A stretch of 44,671 nucleotides of DNA from Pseudomonadota bacterium (GTDB taxonomy: Bacteria; Pseudomonadota; Alphaproteobacteria; Rhodobacterales; Rhodobacteraceae). Position 1 is the first letter of the stretch. Each line of letters opens with the position of its first letter. Position numbers and translations under genes: made by a program. The stretch spans positions 1-44,671 of the forward strand of contig JAIUPC010000021.1 of the NCBI GenBank assembly GCA_020161655.1, given 5' to 3'. Positions 31,179 through 39,613 of the stretch are shown piece after piece. The notes under the pieces are model-generated. The model did not search any database, was not told where the DNA came from, and saw only the letters and a program-made list of their open reading frames with translations.

Positions 31179-32581
31179 TCTTCGTCGGGGGCATCCAGGT
31201 TCTGATCCTTCTGATCGCGCTCGTCAGGGGCAAGGCTTTGGCCATCATGCTTGGTCCCGAGGGCGTTGGTGTGATCGGCACGGTCGACCAGTTCATCATC
31301 ACCGTCGCGCAGGTCTGCGCGCTTGGCCTACCCTTTGCGGCAATGAAGTCCATGTCTGCCGCGCATTCCCAGGGCGAGGAGGCCTTTCGCAGGACTTTCG
31401 CTGTCTTCGCGCGAATTCTCCTTTCGATCTCCCTTGTGGTCGCTGTTGTGGCGTCAAGTTCGGAACTCCTGGCCCACACCGTCTTCAGTGGCCTGAGCGA
31501 ATACCGTGACGTGCTTGTGCTGGCGCTCTTCGCTGTGCCATCGATGATCCTGACGATCCTGATCGCGCAAACCTTCGCATCCGCTCAGATGCCGAAGGCC
31601 GCTTCCGTCTACAACCTCATCTTCGCCCTGGTGCTCGCCGTTGCAGCACTCGTCGGTGCAGCGTTGGGCGGGGTTTGGGGGTTCTATTTCGGAACGGTGC
31701 TGGCCGGCGTCGCCGTGCTCGTCGTCGCCTTCCTGTGGTTGCGCCGGAAAATGGGGCTCGGCCCTCTCGACAGAGCGACACCTGTCTGGCGCGAGATGAG
31801 CGGCAAAAGGCTTGTCGTGGATACAGCGGTTTCGGCCTACGCCAACCTCGTTTCCGCCTCTGCCCTGCTGCTTCTGGTCCGTTACGTCGTCCTCCGGTCG
31901 GAAGGCGAGGCGGAGGTCGGCTTGCTTCAATCCGCACTTGGAGTGGCGCTCAGCGCAGGTTCGATTCTGGCGACGCTTTCGGCGCTTTACCTCGCTCCTT
32001 CGCTGAATCGCAAAGCGCTGCCGGACGAAAAGTTCCGCAGCGCTGCATCCTTCGCCAATACCGCAGCCTTCTACGTTGTGCTTGGCGGCGTCCCGGTCGC
32101 ACTATTCCCCGGACTCGTGTTGACGATCCTCTATACCGGCGCCTTCACCGGCGCCGCACTGATGCTGATCCTGTGTCTTATCTGGCAGGGACTGTCGCTG
32201 GTGATGACAACCTATTCGCACCTGCTCGTCGGCATCGACAGGCCGCTGACAGTGACGGTGACGACCCTTGTGTCCGTTGCGATCGGAATCGCGGCGGTCT
32301 TTTTTCTTGTGGAGCATTGGGGGGCCGTCGCGGCACCCTTGGCGCTTATCCTCACGGTCGTGGTCCGGGCTGGTCTGATCGCCGCCCTTCTCGTTGCGCA
32401 GAATGCCATGCCGATGCCCTGGGGTGTGCTTGCGCGCTACGTGTTTGTCACTGCGGCGATTGCTGGTGCGGCCTATCTCTTCGACATGTCGGTCACAGTC
32501 CCGGATGCGGCCGGCTTCGCCCTTCGCGGGCTCTACGCGCTTGCCGTGACCGGGCTGATGTGGGCCTGGAACCGCGCTTAG
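31175..32581 (+). CDS. Wzx-type polysaccharide flippase (MATE/MVF superfamily)
   Basis: A 468-residue inner-membrane protein with about 12-14 hydrophobic segments. The first part shows GKALAIMLGPEGVGVIGTVDQ, typical of O-antigen translocases, followed by repeated long helices up to the final YALAVTGLMWAWNRA. It would move undecaprenyl-linked repeat units across the membrane. ATG 31175 overlaps the methyltransferase stop (ATGA). Its TAG stop overlaps the stop of the converging GT2 gene (32578-32581), leaving no room for a terminator between them. Confidence 0.85.
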   Translation: MIFVGGIQVLILLIALVRGKALAIMLGPEGVGVIGTVDQFIITVAQVCALGLPFAAMKSMSAAHSQGEEAFRRTFAVFARILLSISLVVAVVASSSELLAHTVFSGLSEYRDVLVLALFAVPSMILTILIAQTFASAQMPKAASVYNLIFALVLAVAALVGAALGGVWGFYFGTVLAGVAVLVVAFLWLRRKMGLGPLDRATPVWREMSGKRLVVDTAVSAYANLVSASALLLLVRYVVLRSEGEAEVGLLQSALGVALSAGSILATLSALYLAPSLNRKALPDEKFRSAASFANTAAFYVVLGGVPVALFPGLVLTILYTGAFTGAALMLILCLIWQGLSLVMTTYSHLLVGIDRPLTVTVTTLVSVAIGIAAVFFLVEHWGAVAAPLALILTVVVRAGLIAALLVAQNAMPMPWGVLARYVFVTAAIAGAAYLFDMSVTVPDAAGFALRGLYALAVTGLMWAWNRA

Positions 32582-33483
32582 AAGAGCGCGTCGCAGGCCC
32601 GCCCCGGTCCGGCCCAGGACCCGACCGCCTCGCCCGCCGACCAGGCGAGGCACAACGCCGCGAGCGCGCCGAGAGTGCCGAGACCGGGCCAGCCGTCGCG
32701 GCAGGCAGAACGCATGTGCCGGGCGATCAGCAGGGCAGGAACCGCAGGCGCGCCCAGCCGGTAGCGCCACCTCTGCGCCCTAGCGGCGAGCGCCGCACGG
32801 GTGCCACCGAAACATCGGGCATAGCGGTAGCGACTGGCCAGCAGCGCGCCAAGCCGGTAGCGGGTGTGCATCCGGACCTGCATTTCGGGCACCATCACCA
32901 AGGCGGTTCCATTCTCCTGCAGCCGCTTCTGGCAGAAGGGCTTGTTCAGCCCTTCGGCGGCGAGAATGTCGCCGCAGAACTTCCTGAGACTGCCTGCGGG
33001 CAGGATCATGTTGTTGCCGGAAAGGTCGCGCGTGGCGCCCTGCGCGATCACCTCCGGCCGGAAAGCGGCGTATTCGAAGATCTGGGCTGCCCGGTCTGCT
33101 GCCGAGCCGGAAGCGGATGTCACCGAACCGCTCAGCGCCGCGCCGGGGTATCTGCCAAGCGCCGCAAGCGCCGCGCCGATCCAGCCCGGCAGAGGCACGG
33201 CCTTCGGCTCAAGAAAGGCGAGCGCCCGGCCACGCGCGACGGCGGCGCCCTCCGCCTTCAGCCGGGGCATGTTCAGGCCGGGCCGCAAGAGCGTTGCAAC
33301 TCCGGTCCGGCCGGGCACCGTGGCCGCGCCAGGCCGGCCATCGACGAGAAGCACCTCGACCTCCGCGATCTGCGGTTCCGCTGCCAGGGCCGCCAGCACC
33401 GCATCCGGCGTTTCGGCCGGGTGGCGCACGATCAGGATGATGCTCAGCCACGGACCGGCCGCGGTGTCGGCGCGCGTGCCCAT
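32578..33483 (-). CDS. GT2-like glycosyltransferase (paralog 1)
   Basis: A 301-residue protein: GT-A-like start LSIILIVRHPAETPDAVLAA, middle FLEPKAVPLPGWIGAAL at the place where other paralogs have an acidic pair, LSGNNMILPAGSL, and then a basic segment RYRYARCFGGTRAAL. It ends in two hydrophobic parts with CLAWSAGEAVGSWAGPGRA. The position expected to hold the metal-binding acidic pair reads EP, so catalysis may differ. ATG 33483 overlaps the oxidoreductase stop by one base (TGATG). It is the last gene of the minus-strand operon and converges with the flippase. Confidence 0.7.
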   Translation of the reverse strand: MGTRADTAAGPWLSIILIVRHPAETPDAVLAALAAEPQIAEVEVLLVDGRPGAATVPGRTGVATLLRPGLNMPRLKAEGAAVARGRALAFLEPKAVPLPGWIGAALAALGRYPGAALSGSVTSASGSAADRAAQIFEYAAFRPEVIAQGATRDLSGNNMILPAGSLRKFCGDILAAEGLNKPFCQKRLQENGTALVMVPEMQVRMHTRYRLGALLASRYRYARCFGGTRAALAARAQRWRYRLGAPAVPALLIARHMRSACRDGWPGLGTLGALAALCLAWSAGEAVGSWAGPGRACDALF

Positions 33484-34526
33484 CAGGGCGCATTCTCCAG
33501 CGTCACGCGGCTGCCGGTCTCGGCGGAGCGGTAGACCGCTTGAGCGATCTCGATCGACCGGAACCCGTCGACCGCGCTGGCGATCGGCCCGGCTGGCGCA
33601 CGGCCTTGGGTCAGGGCGATGAAATCGGCCATCTCCTCCATCAGGGTTTGTACTGCCGTCGACTGCCAGCCCCGGAACTTCTCGGCGAAGATCGTCGGCA
33701 GATAGAAGTTCCGCCGTTTGCGACGTGCACCGCCGGGGCGATCCATCGTAACTTCCATGAAATGCATCGGCGCGTAATAGGCCCGCGCCATGCCCCGCGT
33801 TCCATAGGCCTCGACGTAGAAGTGGTAGCCTTTCCACTCCGTCCAGCTGGCCGCGACGCTGCCGATGGTTCCGTCCATCCCGCCGAGCAGGGCCATGCCG
33901 TTGTCCTCGACCCGGTCGAGCTGCCAGGTCTTGTCCTGGGTCCGCCCGCAGACATCCTTCACCGGGCCCATCAGATGGTGCACGAGGTCGATCATGTGGA
34001 TGCCGTTGTCGAGCAGCGCGCCCCCGCCCATCACATCCTTGGCGTACATCCATTCCGCCTTGAACTCGGAGAGGCCGGTATGGCCGGTATAGCCGCGCAC
34101 GTGCGACAACTCGCCCAGACGGCCGGAGGCGATGCTGGCGCGCAGTTCCTTGATTGCCGGGAAATAGCGGTGATTGAAACCGACGGTGAGGATGCGGCCC
34201 CCCTCCCGCGCCGCCGCGATCATCCGGCGGCAGGCCTCAAGCGTCGGCGCCATCGGCTTTTCGACGATGACATGCTTGCCGGCCCGGATTGCCGCGACGG
34301 CGATGTCCTCATGCGTATTGGGCGGGGTGCTTACGACCACCGTGTCGACCGTCTGATCGGCCAGTGCCTCGTCGAGAGAGGCATAGGCCCTGCCCCGCCC
34401 GGCCAGGGCGGCGGCACGATCAGGCGCCAGGTCGAACACACCGGCAAGTGCCGAGCCATCCAGCCTGTCGATGGCCGCCTTGCGCAATTGGGCGATTGCC
34501 CCCGCACCGATGATCGCAAATCTCAC
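33483..34526 (-). CDS. Gfo/Idh/MocA-family oxidoreductase (first of three)
   Basis: A 347-residue NAD(P)-dependent enzyme: Rossmann start FAIIGAGAIAQ, STPPNTHEDIA and the conserved VIVEKPMAPT. The C-terminal domain has FNHRYFPAIKEL and LLDNGIHMIDLVHHLMG with the typical catalytic Asp/His. These enzymes oxidise or reduce sugar ring positions, often in NDP-sugar pathways. GTG 34526 overlaps the methyltransferase stop by 4 bases (GTGA). It lies directly before GT2 paralog 1, and a comparable Gfo-GT2 pair recurs at 37622-39420. Confidence 0.85.
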   Translation of the reverse strand: MRFAIIGAGAIAQLRKAAIDRLDGSALAGVFDLAPDRAAALAGRGRAYASLDEALADQTVDTVVVSTPPNTHEDIAVAAIRAGKHVIVEKPMAPTLEACRRMIAAAREGGRILTVGFNHRYFPAIKELRASIASGRLGELSHVRGYTGHTGLSEFKAEWMYAKDVMGGGALLDNGIHMIDLVHHLMGPVKDVCGRTQDKTWQLDRVEDNGMALLGGMDGTIGSVAASWTEWKGYHFYVEAYGTRGMARAYYAPMHFMEVTMDRPGGARRKRRNFYLPTIFAEKFRGWQSTAVQTLMEEMADFIALTQGRAPAGPIASAVDGFRSIEIAQAVYRSAETGSRVTLENAP

Positions 34527-35542
34527 TGACCTGTCCTTTCACTTCCAAGGCTTCCGGCGGGACGTTGCGCCGATATCTCGAACACCGGCCCAAGCCGCAA
34601 CAACCCGGCGCGCGCGATCGGAACCTCGCGCAAGAGCCGGTAGATGCCGATCAACGCCCGCTTCGCCCCGCCCGTCGCCGCCGCCGCCCGTTCCGCCGGA
34701 ACCGACATCGGCGCGGTCCTGACCGCAGTGAAACCGGCGGTTCGCAGTGCGCGCGCGATGCTGCCCGGTGTCTGCATCGACAGAAAGCGCAGCGTGTCGA
34801 TGCCGCGCCGTGCCGTCACGTAGCGCCGGCGCAGGGCATTCGGGAGAAAGCCGACACCCCAGAGCCCAGCGGGCGGGTATACCGCAAGCGTGTTGCGGTT
34901 GGCTCCGGTAGCGTAGAGCGCCCCGCCGGGTTCAAGCAGCCGGTAGAGGGCGTCCGCCGTCTGCGGAAGATCGGGCACATGCTCGAAAAGATCAGTCACC
35001 GCGATCCGGTCGAAGCTCGCCTCGGGGAAGGGCGGTCGCGCGATGTCGGCACAGACGAGATCCGCGTGCAGGCCCTCCTCTTCCAGCCGCTTCGCGGCGA
35101 TGACCAGCCAGCGCAAGGCAATATCGGTGCCGGTGACCGGCAGTCCCGCCCGCGCCGCCGCAACGACAAGCCCGCCTGCGCCGCAACCGGCATCCAGAAC
35201 CCGCCGCGCCGGGGCAAGCTGCCGCAGCGCCTCGCGGCCGCGCGCCTCTCCGGCGACGACGTAATCTGCATACCTGCGGGCCATGGCGGGCGAAACGTCG
35301 TCGGTGACGCGGTAGTATTCCGCCAGCGTCTCGGCAAAGCTGTGGTTTCGCGCGAATTCATGCAGCCGCGCGGCCTTCTCGCGCTCGTCCTCCAGGCTGA
35401 GGTACCGGTCAGGGGCAAGGCGGAAATCCGGGATGCCGCAGAGGATCGGGTAGTCCGCGCCGCAGCCTGAGCAGCGATAGCCGTGCGTGTCCCGCAGAGC
35501 CGAAGCGCGGCAGCGCGGGCAGAGATAGGCGCCCGCCGTCAT
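34523..35542 (-). CDS. Zinc-ribbon class I SAM methyltransferase (second)
   Basis: A 339-residue protein with zinc ribbon YLCPRCRAS and YRCSGCGADYP, then SAM motif VLDAGCGAGGLV, TDLFEHVPDLPQ and LLEPGGALYATG. The segment PPAGLWGVGFLPNALRRRYV is close to VGVWGVGYLPRPLQAKWV of the protein at 30111, so they look like diverged paralogs. ATG 35542 overlaps the GT2 stop (ATGA). Role: methylation of a sugar or lipid-linked intermediate, inferred. Confidence 0.8.
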   Translation of the reverse strand: MTAGAYLCPRCRASALRDTHGYRCSGCGADYPILCGIPDFRLAPDRYLSLEDEREKAARLHEFARNHSFAETLAEYYRVTDDVSPAMARRYADYVVAGEARGREALRQLAPARRVLDAGCGAGGLVVAAARAGLPVTGTDIALRWLVIAAKRLEEEGLHADLVCADIARPPFPEASFDRIAVTDLFEHVPDLPQTADALYRLLEPGGALYATGANRNTLAVYPPAGLWGVGFLPNALRRRYVTARRGIDTLRFLSMQTPGSIARALRTAGFTAVRTAPMSVPAERAAAATGGAKRALIGIYRLLREVPIARAGLLRLGPVFEISAQRPAGSLGSERTGQ

Positions 35543-36441
35543 GTGCTGCCTCCGGTTTGACCTGCAAGCGCGTCGGCATAGCCTGCAATCTCGCCCAGGC
35601 ACCAGTTTGCCAGGAAAAGGTAGAACAGCCCCAACGAACCGCGGCTTTCCTTCCGCAGTTCCGGCCGCGACAGGATCTTGCGCGTCTGCTTCAGCGCGAA
35701 GATCGGGAAGGCGGCAGGCGAGGCGGCGAGCATGGCCGCCCGCGTGAGAGCGGGGCGCCCCTCGCTCCGGTGCCGTCCGAAGACGCGCCCGTGGCGGCGG
35801 CGCTGGCGCATGAAGGCGCGGGCGGAGTAGCGGTTCCGGTGCAGGACCTCAAGGCCGGGGACCAGTTCAAGGGTCAGCCCGGTGGCGCGGAAGCGGCGGT
35901 GATAGTTCGGTTCCCAGAAGCCGTCCGCCAGCAGGTCCGCGCAGTCGAGGACGGCCGCGCGCCGGTAGATCGCATTGTCGGCCGAGAGGTCGTCCACCGC
36001 GCGCCTTTCGGCGATGGGCCCGGCATCGGCGTAGCGCAAAAGCTGGATCGCGCGCGTCACGCGGTCGCTGCTCTCGTCGGCGAGGATGGCTCCGCCGAAG
36101 GCGGCGGCCCGGGCGTCCGCGACGGCAATGAGCGACAGCGCCCGCGCAAGCCAGCCGGGCTGCGGCGGGCAATGTGCCGTAAGCGTCGCAACCCATTCGC
36201 CCCGCGCTGCGACAAATCCGTCGCGCCAGAGTTCGGGGATCAGCGCTTCGGCCCGGCCCCTGATGACGTGCAGATCGGGCCGTGCGGGCAACGAAGCCGG
36301 CAGGGGGTCGTCGGCGGCAATGCAGAGAAGGATCTCCAGCCGCCCGGCTGGGTCGGCGGGCAGGGCGTCGAGGATGTCCGGAAGATTCGCTTGCGCTCCC
36401 TGCACGGCGATGGCCAGGCTGAGGATCGGGGCACGGTCCAT
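35539..36441 (-). CDS. GT2-like glycosyltransferase (paralog 2)
   Basis: A 300-residue member of the local GT2 family: LSLAIAVQGAQANLPDILDA at the start, TLTAHCPPQPGWLARAL where the acidic pair should be, LSADNAIYRRAAVL, the basic motif RRRHGRVFGRHR and a hydrophobic tail ending LANWCLGEIAGYADALAGQ. The acidic pair has become Thr-Ala, so activity may be altered or lost. ATG 36441 is joined to the GT4 stop by TGATG. It sits between GT4 and the methyltransferase. Confidence 0.7.
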   Translation of the reverse strand: MDRAPILSLAIAVQGAQANLPDILDALPADPAGRLEILLCIAADDPLPASLPARPDLHVIRGRAEALIPELWRDGFVAARGEWVATLTAHCPPQPGWLARALSLIAVADARAAAFGGAILADESSDRVTRAIQLLRYADAGPIAERRAVDDLSADNAIYRRAAVLDCADLLADGFWEPNYHRRFRATGLTLELVPGLEVLHRNRYSARAFMRQRRRHGRVFGRHRSEGRPALTRAAMLAASPAAFPIFALKQTRKILSRPELRKESRGSLGLFYLFLANWCLGEIAGYADALAGQTGGST

Positions 36442-37622
36442 CAGGCTGCCCTCGCCACGGCCTCGAGCGTCGCGCGGGTCATTTCCGCCGCCTGATCCCA
36501 GGTGTTCCGTGCGGTCTCCGGGATGGCCCGGGCGCGCAGTCCGTCGGCAAGCTGGCGGTCGATGACCAGCCGTGCGATCGCGTCGGCGATGCTCTCGACG
36601 GAATAGGGGTCGAAGCCCAGCCCGGCCGCGCCGGCCACCTCCATCACCGCGCCGCCCGCCGCGCCGAGAACCGGCGCGCCGCAGGACATCGCCTCGAGCG
36701 CCGGTAGTCCGAACCCCTCCGAGAGCGAAGGCAACACCAGCGCCTGCGCCTCGGTGTAGAGGGCCGCGAGATCCGCGTCGGAGAGATAGCCGGGAAAACG
36801 CACCCGTGCGGCCAGGCGGGGTGAGGCGTCGCGCAGGCGGCAAAGCTCCTCATAGATCGAATGGAAACCGCCGCCTTTCGGATCGCCCGACATCACCAGC
36901 ACGAGATCCGAGGTTTCCGCCCGCGCCAGCACTTTGTCGAAGGCTTCGAACAGCCGCACGAGGTTCTTGTGCGGGGCGAAGCCGCCGACGTAGATCAGGA
37001 AACGTGCCGAGGGATCGAGCCCGGCCGCCCGCCGTGCCGCCGCCCGTCGCACCGGGTCCCCGACCGGGGCAAAGACCGGTGACGCGCCTTCGCAGATCAC
37101 GTCGATCCGGCTTCCGTCGATGCCAAGATACTCTTCCATTTCCGCCTTTGCAGACTGCGAAACGGTGAGCAGGCGATTTGCCGACCACTGCGCGAGCCGG
37201 CACTTCAGCGTCCATGCCAGGCGCGGTTTCCAGTTGGGAAAGACGAGTTCGGGAAAATGCTCGGCAATGGCGTCGTGAAATGTGACGACATTGGCGAGGC
37301 CGCGAGGCGGTGGGAACCACGAATAGACCGCCGGATAGAAGAGGACATCGGCCCGCGCCGCGGCCGCGGCGCGTCGGAAGGCCAGAACGTCGCGAATGCC
37401 GCGGCGGCCATCCGCAGTGGCGGCCTCCACGACCCGCGTGGTCGTCGCCACCCTGAGGACAGAGGTTCGCGGGCCTAGCGTGTCGGTTGCGATCCCTTCA
37501 TCGCTGAGAAGAATGTAGTCGTTGTCGGCGTCCGACCGGCTCATCGCGCCGAGAAGTTCCCGGGTGAAGCGACCGAAGCCACGATTGTTGCCCCAACACG
37601 AGGCGTCCACCGCGATCCGCAT
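36441..37622 (-). CDS. GT4-type (GT-B) glycosyltransferase
   Basis: A 393-residue enzyme: N-terminal domain IAVDASCWGNNRGFGRFTRE with VVTFHDAIAEHFP; C-terminal domain with FLIYVGGFAPHKNL, RVRFPGYLSDADLAALY and the donor-binding E-x7-E motif EGFGLPALEAMSCGAPV. GT4 enzymes retain the anomeric configuration and often use UDP- or GDP-sugars (mannose, glucose, rhamnose). It is the only GT-B enzyme of the minus-strand operon. ATG 37622 overlaps the next stop by one base (TGATG), at the expected domain start. Confidence 0.88.
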   Translation of the reverse strand: MRIAVDASCWGNNRGFGRFTRELLGAMSRSDADNDYILLSDEGIATDTLGPRTSVLRVATTTRVVEAATADGRRGIRDVLAFRRAAAAARADVLFYPAVYSWFPPPRGLANVVTFHDAIAEHFPELVFPNWKPRLAWTLKCRLAQWSANRLLTVSQSAKAEMEEYLGIDGSRIDVICEGASPVFAPVGDPVRRAAARRAAGLDPSARFLIYVGGFAPHKNLVRLFEAFDKVLARAETSDLVLVMSGDPKGGGFHSIYEELCRLRDASPRLAARVRFPGYLSDADLAALYTEAQALVLPSLSEGFGLPALEAMSCGAPVLGAAGGAVMEVAGAAGLGFDPYSVESIADAIARLVIDRQLADGLRARAIPETARNTWDQAAEMTRATLEAVARAA

Positions 37623-38437
37623 CACTTCCAGCTCCCTGCACTCTGTCCCGGTCCGAGGATCAGCCCGGTCAATTCCCCCGCGCTCCAGGCCGAGGCCATG
37701 ATGACGATCCAGGGCAGTTCCGGCAACCACCCGCGCGGCGGGCTGGCGGCGATGGCGGCGCTGGCGGCCCGCGCGGACAGGACAGGCATGGCCACCAGCG
37801 CCCTGAGCACGCAGCCGACCCGGCTGCCTTCGCGTCCCGCGCCGAAGATGCGACCGTGACCGTAGCGGGTTGCGAGGCGCGCGCCCTGACGGTCCGGGCG
37901 GGCATAGACCGAACCGAGCGCCGGCTCCTTCACCACTTTCAGGCCTGCGTCCTGAAAGCCGTGGGCAAGCTTGTGTTCGATGATCCCCTCTCCCGGCGCG
38001 AGTGCCGCCAGGACGGCGGCACGCCGCAGCGCCATCACGTTGCCGGGCGCGGTCGGCTCTTTTCGCCGCCCGTCGAAGCGACCATATTCCAGCCGCCCGA
38101 GCGCCCGGAACCGCGCCGGCAGGGCGGGGTCGATGGCGACCGGCCCCCAGGCCATCGCCACCTCGTCGCGCGCGAAGGCCTGCCGCAGCCCGTCCAGCCA
38201 GGTGGAGTTCGGCAGGGACGTATCCTCGACCATCAGGACGATATCAGCCTCCGCCTCGCGGAGCGCGCGGAGCCGGCGTTCGGGCAGCGTTTCGTTCTGC
38301 CCGGCCCGGCGCATCGCGCGAAGCGGCACCGCGGCTTCCGCCGCCGGTCCAGCCATTGCCGCCGCCAGCGCGTCGCAGGCGGCGGCGCCGGTCAGTTCCA
38401 GTACCACAACCGCATAGGGACTGCGCTGCCCCGTCAT
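37622..38437 (-). CDS. GT2-like glycosyltransferase (paralog 3)
   Basis: A 271-residue protein: YAVVVLELTGAAACDAL at the start, VLMVEDTSLPNSTWLDGL with the acidic pair Glu-Asp, TAPGNVMALRRAAVL, the basic motif ATRYGHGRIFGAGR and the hydrophobic tail ASAWSAGELTGLILGPGQS. It lies directly after a Gfo oxidoreductase with a 4-base overlap (ATGA at 38434-38437). The acidic pair suggests an active enzyme. Confidence 0.72.
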   Translation of the reverse strand: MTGQRSPYAVVVLELTGAAACDALAAAMAGPAAEAAVPLRAMRRAGQNETLPERRLRALREAEADIVLMVEDTSLPNSTWLDGLRQAFARDEVAMAWGPVAIDPALPARFRALGRLEYGRFDGRRKEPTAPGNVMALRRAAVLAALAPGEGIIEHKLAHGFQDAGLKVVKEPALGSVYARPDRQGARLATRYGHGRIFGAGREGSRVGCVLRALVAMPVLSARAASAAIAASPPRGWLPELPWIVIMASAWSAGELTGLILGPGQSAGSWK

Positions 38438-39420
38438 TGGCGCACCGTGCGTTCGAGGAAAAGGTCCCGCAGGGCGGCGACCTCGACTGCCTCTTCCGCC
38501 GTGATCGGGCATCCGGCGGCGCCTTGCGCGGCGGCATAGACCCGCGCGGTCAGCTCACGCAAGCCGGGATAGGCCGGTTCGCGGCGAAGCGTCCGGCCCG
38601 CGAGGTTGCCGCTCGCCGCGCCGAGCAGGCCGAAGGCATCAGCGAAAGGCCGCAGCGCCTTGGTGGCCCGGCTGGCCGTGCCATCGCGAAACCGCGCGAA
38701 GCCATGGAACAGGTCGGCGGTCCAGGTCCCTTTGCTGCCTCTGACCACCAGCGACGCCTCCGTCGGCCGCGCCGAGAAACTGAGGGCGATCCGCAGGCTG
38801 GCATCGCCGATGGGGGCGCTGAGCTGCCAGCCGCCCGGACCCATCGGTTCGATCTTCCAGTCTAATGTCGCAAGCCGTACTCCGGGCCAGAACCGTTGTG
38901 CGATTGAGACCGGATGGGGCAGGATGTCCGCTGCCAGCGCCGGCAGTCTCTCCGGGTCCGCGCCCTCGGCGCCTGCCGAAAAGAACGTCATCTCCACCTG
39001 AACCGGTGGCCCGCTCCGTGGAAGGCCCGCGAGGATCCTCTCGACCGCGCGCTGGAAGGCATATTGATGCACCGGGCAAAGCACCACCTTCGCCGCCGCC
39101 GCCATGTCGCAGAGTTCGCGCGTTTCCGCCGCGGTCAGGGCGAGGGGCTTTTCGACGAAGACATGGACGCCGGACGCGAGCGCAAGTTCGATCGCTTCGC
39201 GGTGCATCCCGGTGGGGCCGCAGACATGCAGAATGTCCGGTCGAACCGCCCGCAGCAGTTCCGGCAAGGAGGCAAATGCCGTTTCCGCCGATCCGGCAAG
39301 GCGCGCTGCGCGCCCCGGTTCGGGATCGGCGACGCCCACGACAGAGGCGCCGATCCGGCGGGCGGCATGGGCGTGCCACCGGCCCATGAGACCCGCGCCG
39401 ACCACAGCAACTCGTGGCAT
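38434..39420 (-). CDS. Gfo/Idh/MocA-family oxidoreductase (second), first gene of the operon
   Basis: A 328-residue protein: Rossmann motif VAVVGAGLMGRWHAHAA, DILHVCGPTGMHREAIELAL and VFVEKPLALT, then VHQYAFQRAVERIL in the C-terminal domain. It is more diverged from the other two oxidoreductases in its second domain. ATG 39420 opens the seven-gene minus-strand operon; the 193-bp divergent gap to the GT2 at 39614 should carry promoters for both. A weaker reading start upstream (39675) would overlap the next gene and has no conserved sequence. Confidence 0.85.
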   Translation of the reverse strand: MPRVAVVGAGLMGRWHAHAARRIGASVVGVADPEPGRAARLAGSAETAFASLPELLRAVRPDILHVCGPTGMHREAIELALASGVHVFVEKPLALTAAETRELCDMAAAAKVVLCPVHQYAFQRAVERILAGLPRSGPPVQVEMTFFSAGAEGADPERLPALAADILPHPVSIAQRFWPGVRLATLDWKIEPMGPGGWQLSAPIGDASLRIALSFSARPTEASLVVRGSKGTWTADLFHGFARFRDGTASRATKALRPFADAFGLLGAASGNLAGRTLRREPAYPGLRELTARVYAAAQGAAGCPITAEEAVEVAALRDLFLERTVRQ

Positions 39421-39613
39421 GGCACCGGCAACGATCCGATCATCCTGCCCGGTCGCGCTCACGCCCCGCGGTTCCCCAATTTCGGAGCGGGGCAAGACCC
39501 GGCGGTGCCGCGGGATCGAGGCCGGTCCACCGTGCAAGTTGGATGCAGCACGTCTCTTGCCAATTCCCGTTTCATGACCAATGCTTTCGCCCGAACCAAC
39601 CCAAGGGGTCCGC

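Noticed and set aside
31675-33534. 619-codon plus-strand frame across the flippase and GT2 genes
   Set aside because: Out-of-frame overlap of two real genes, with basic low-complexity product and no ribosome site.
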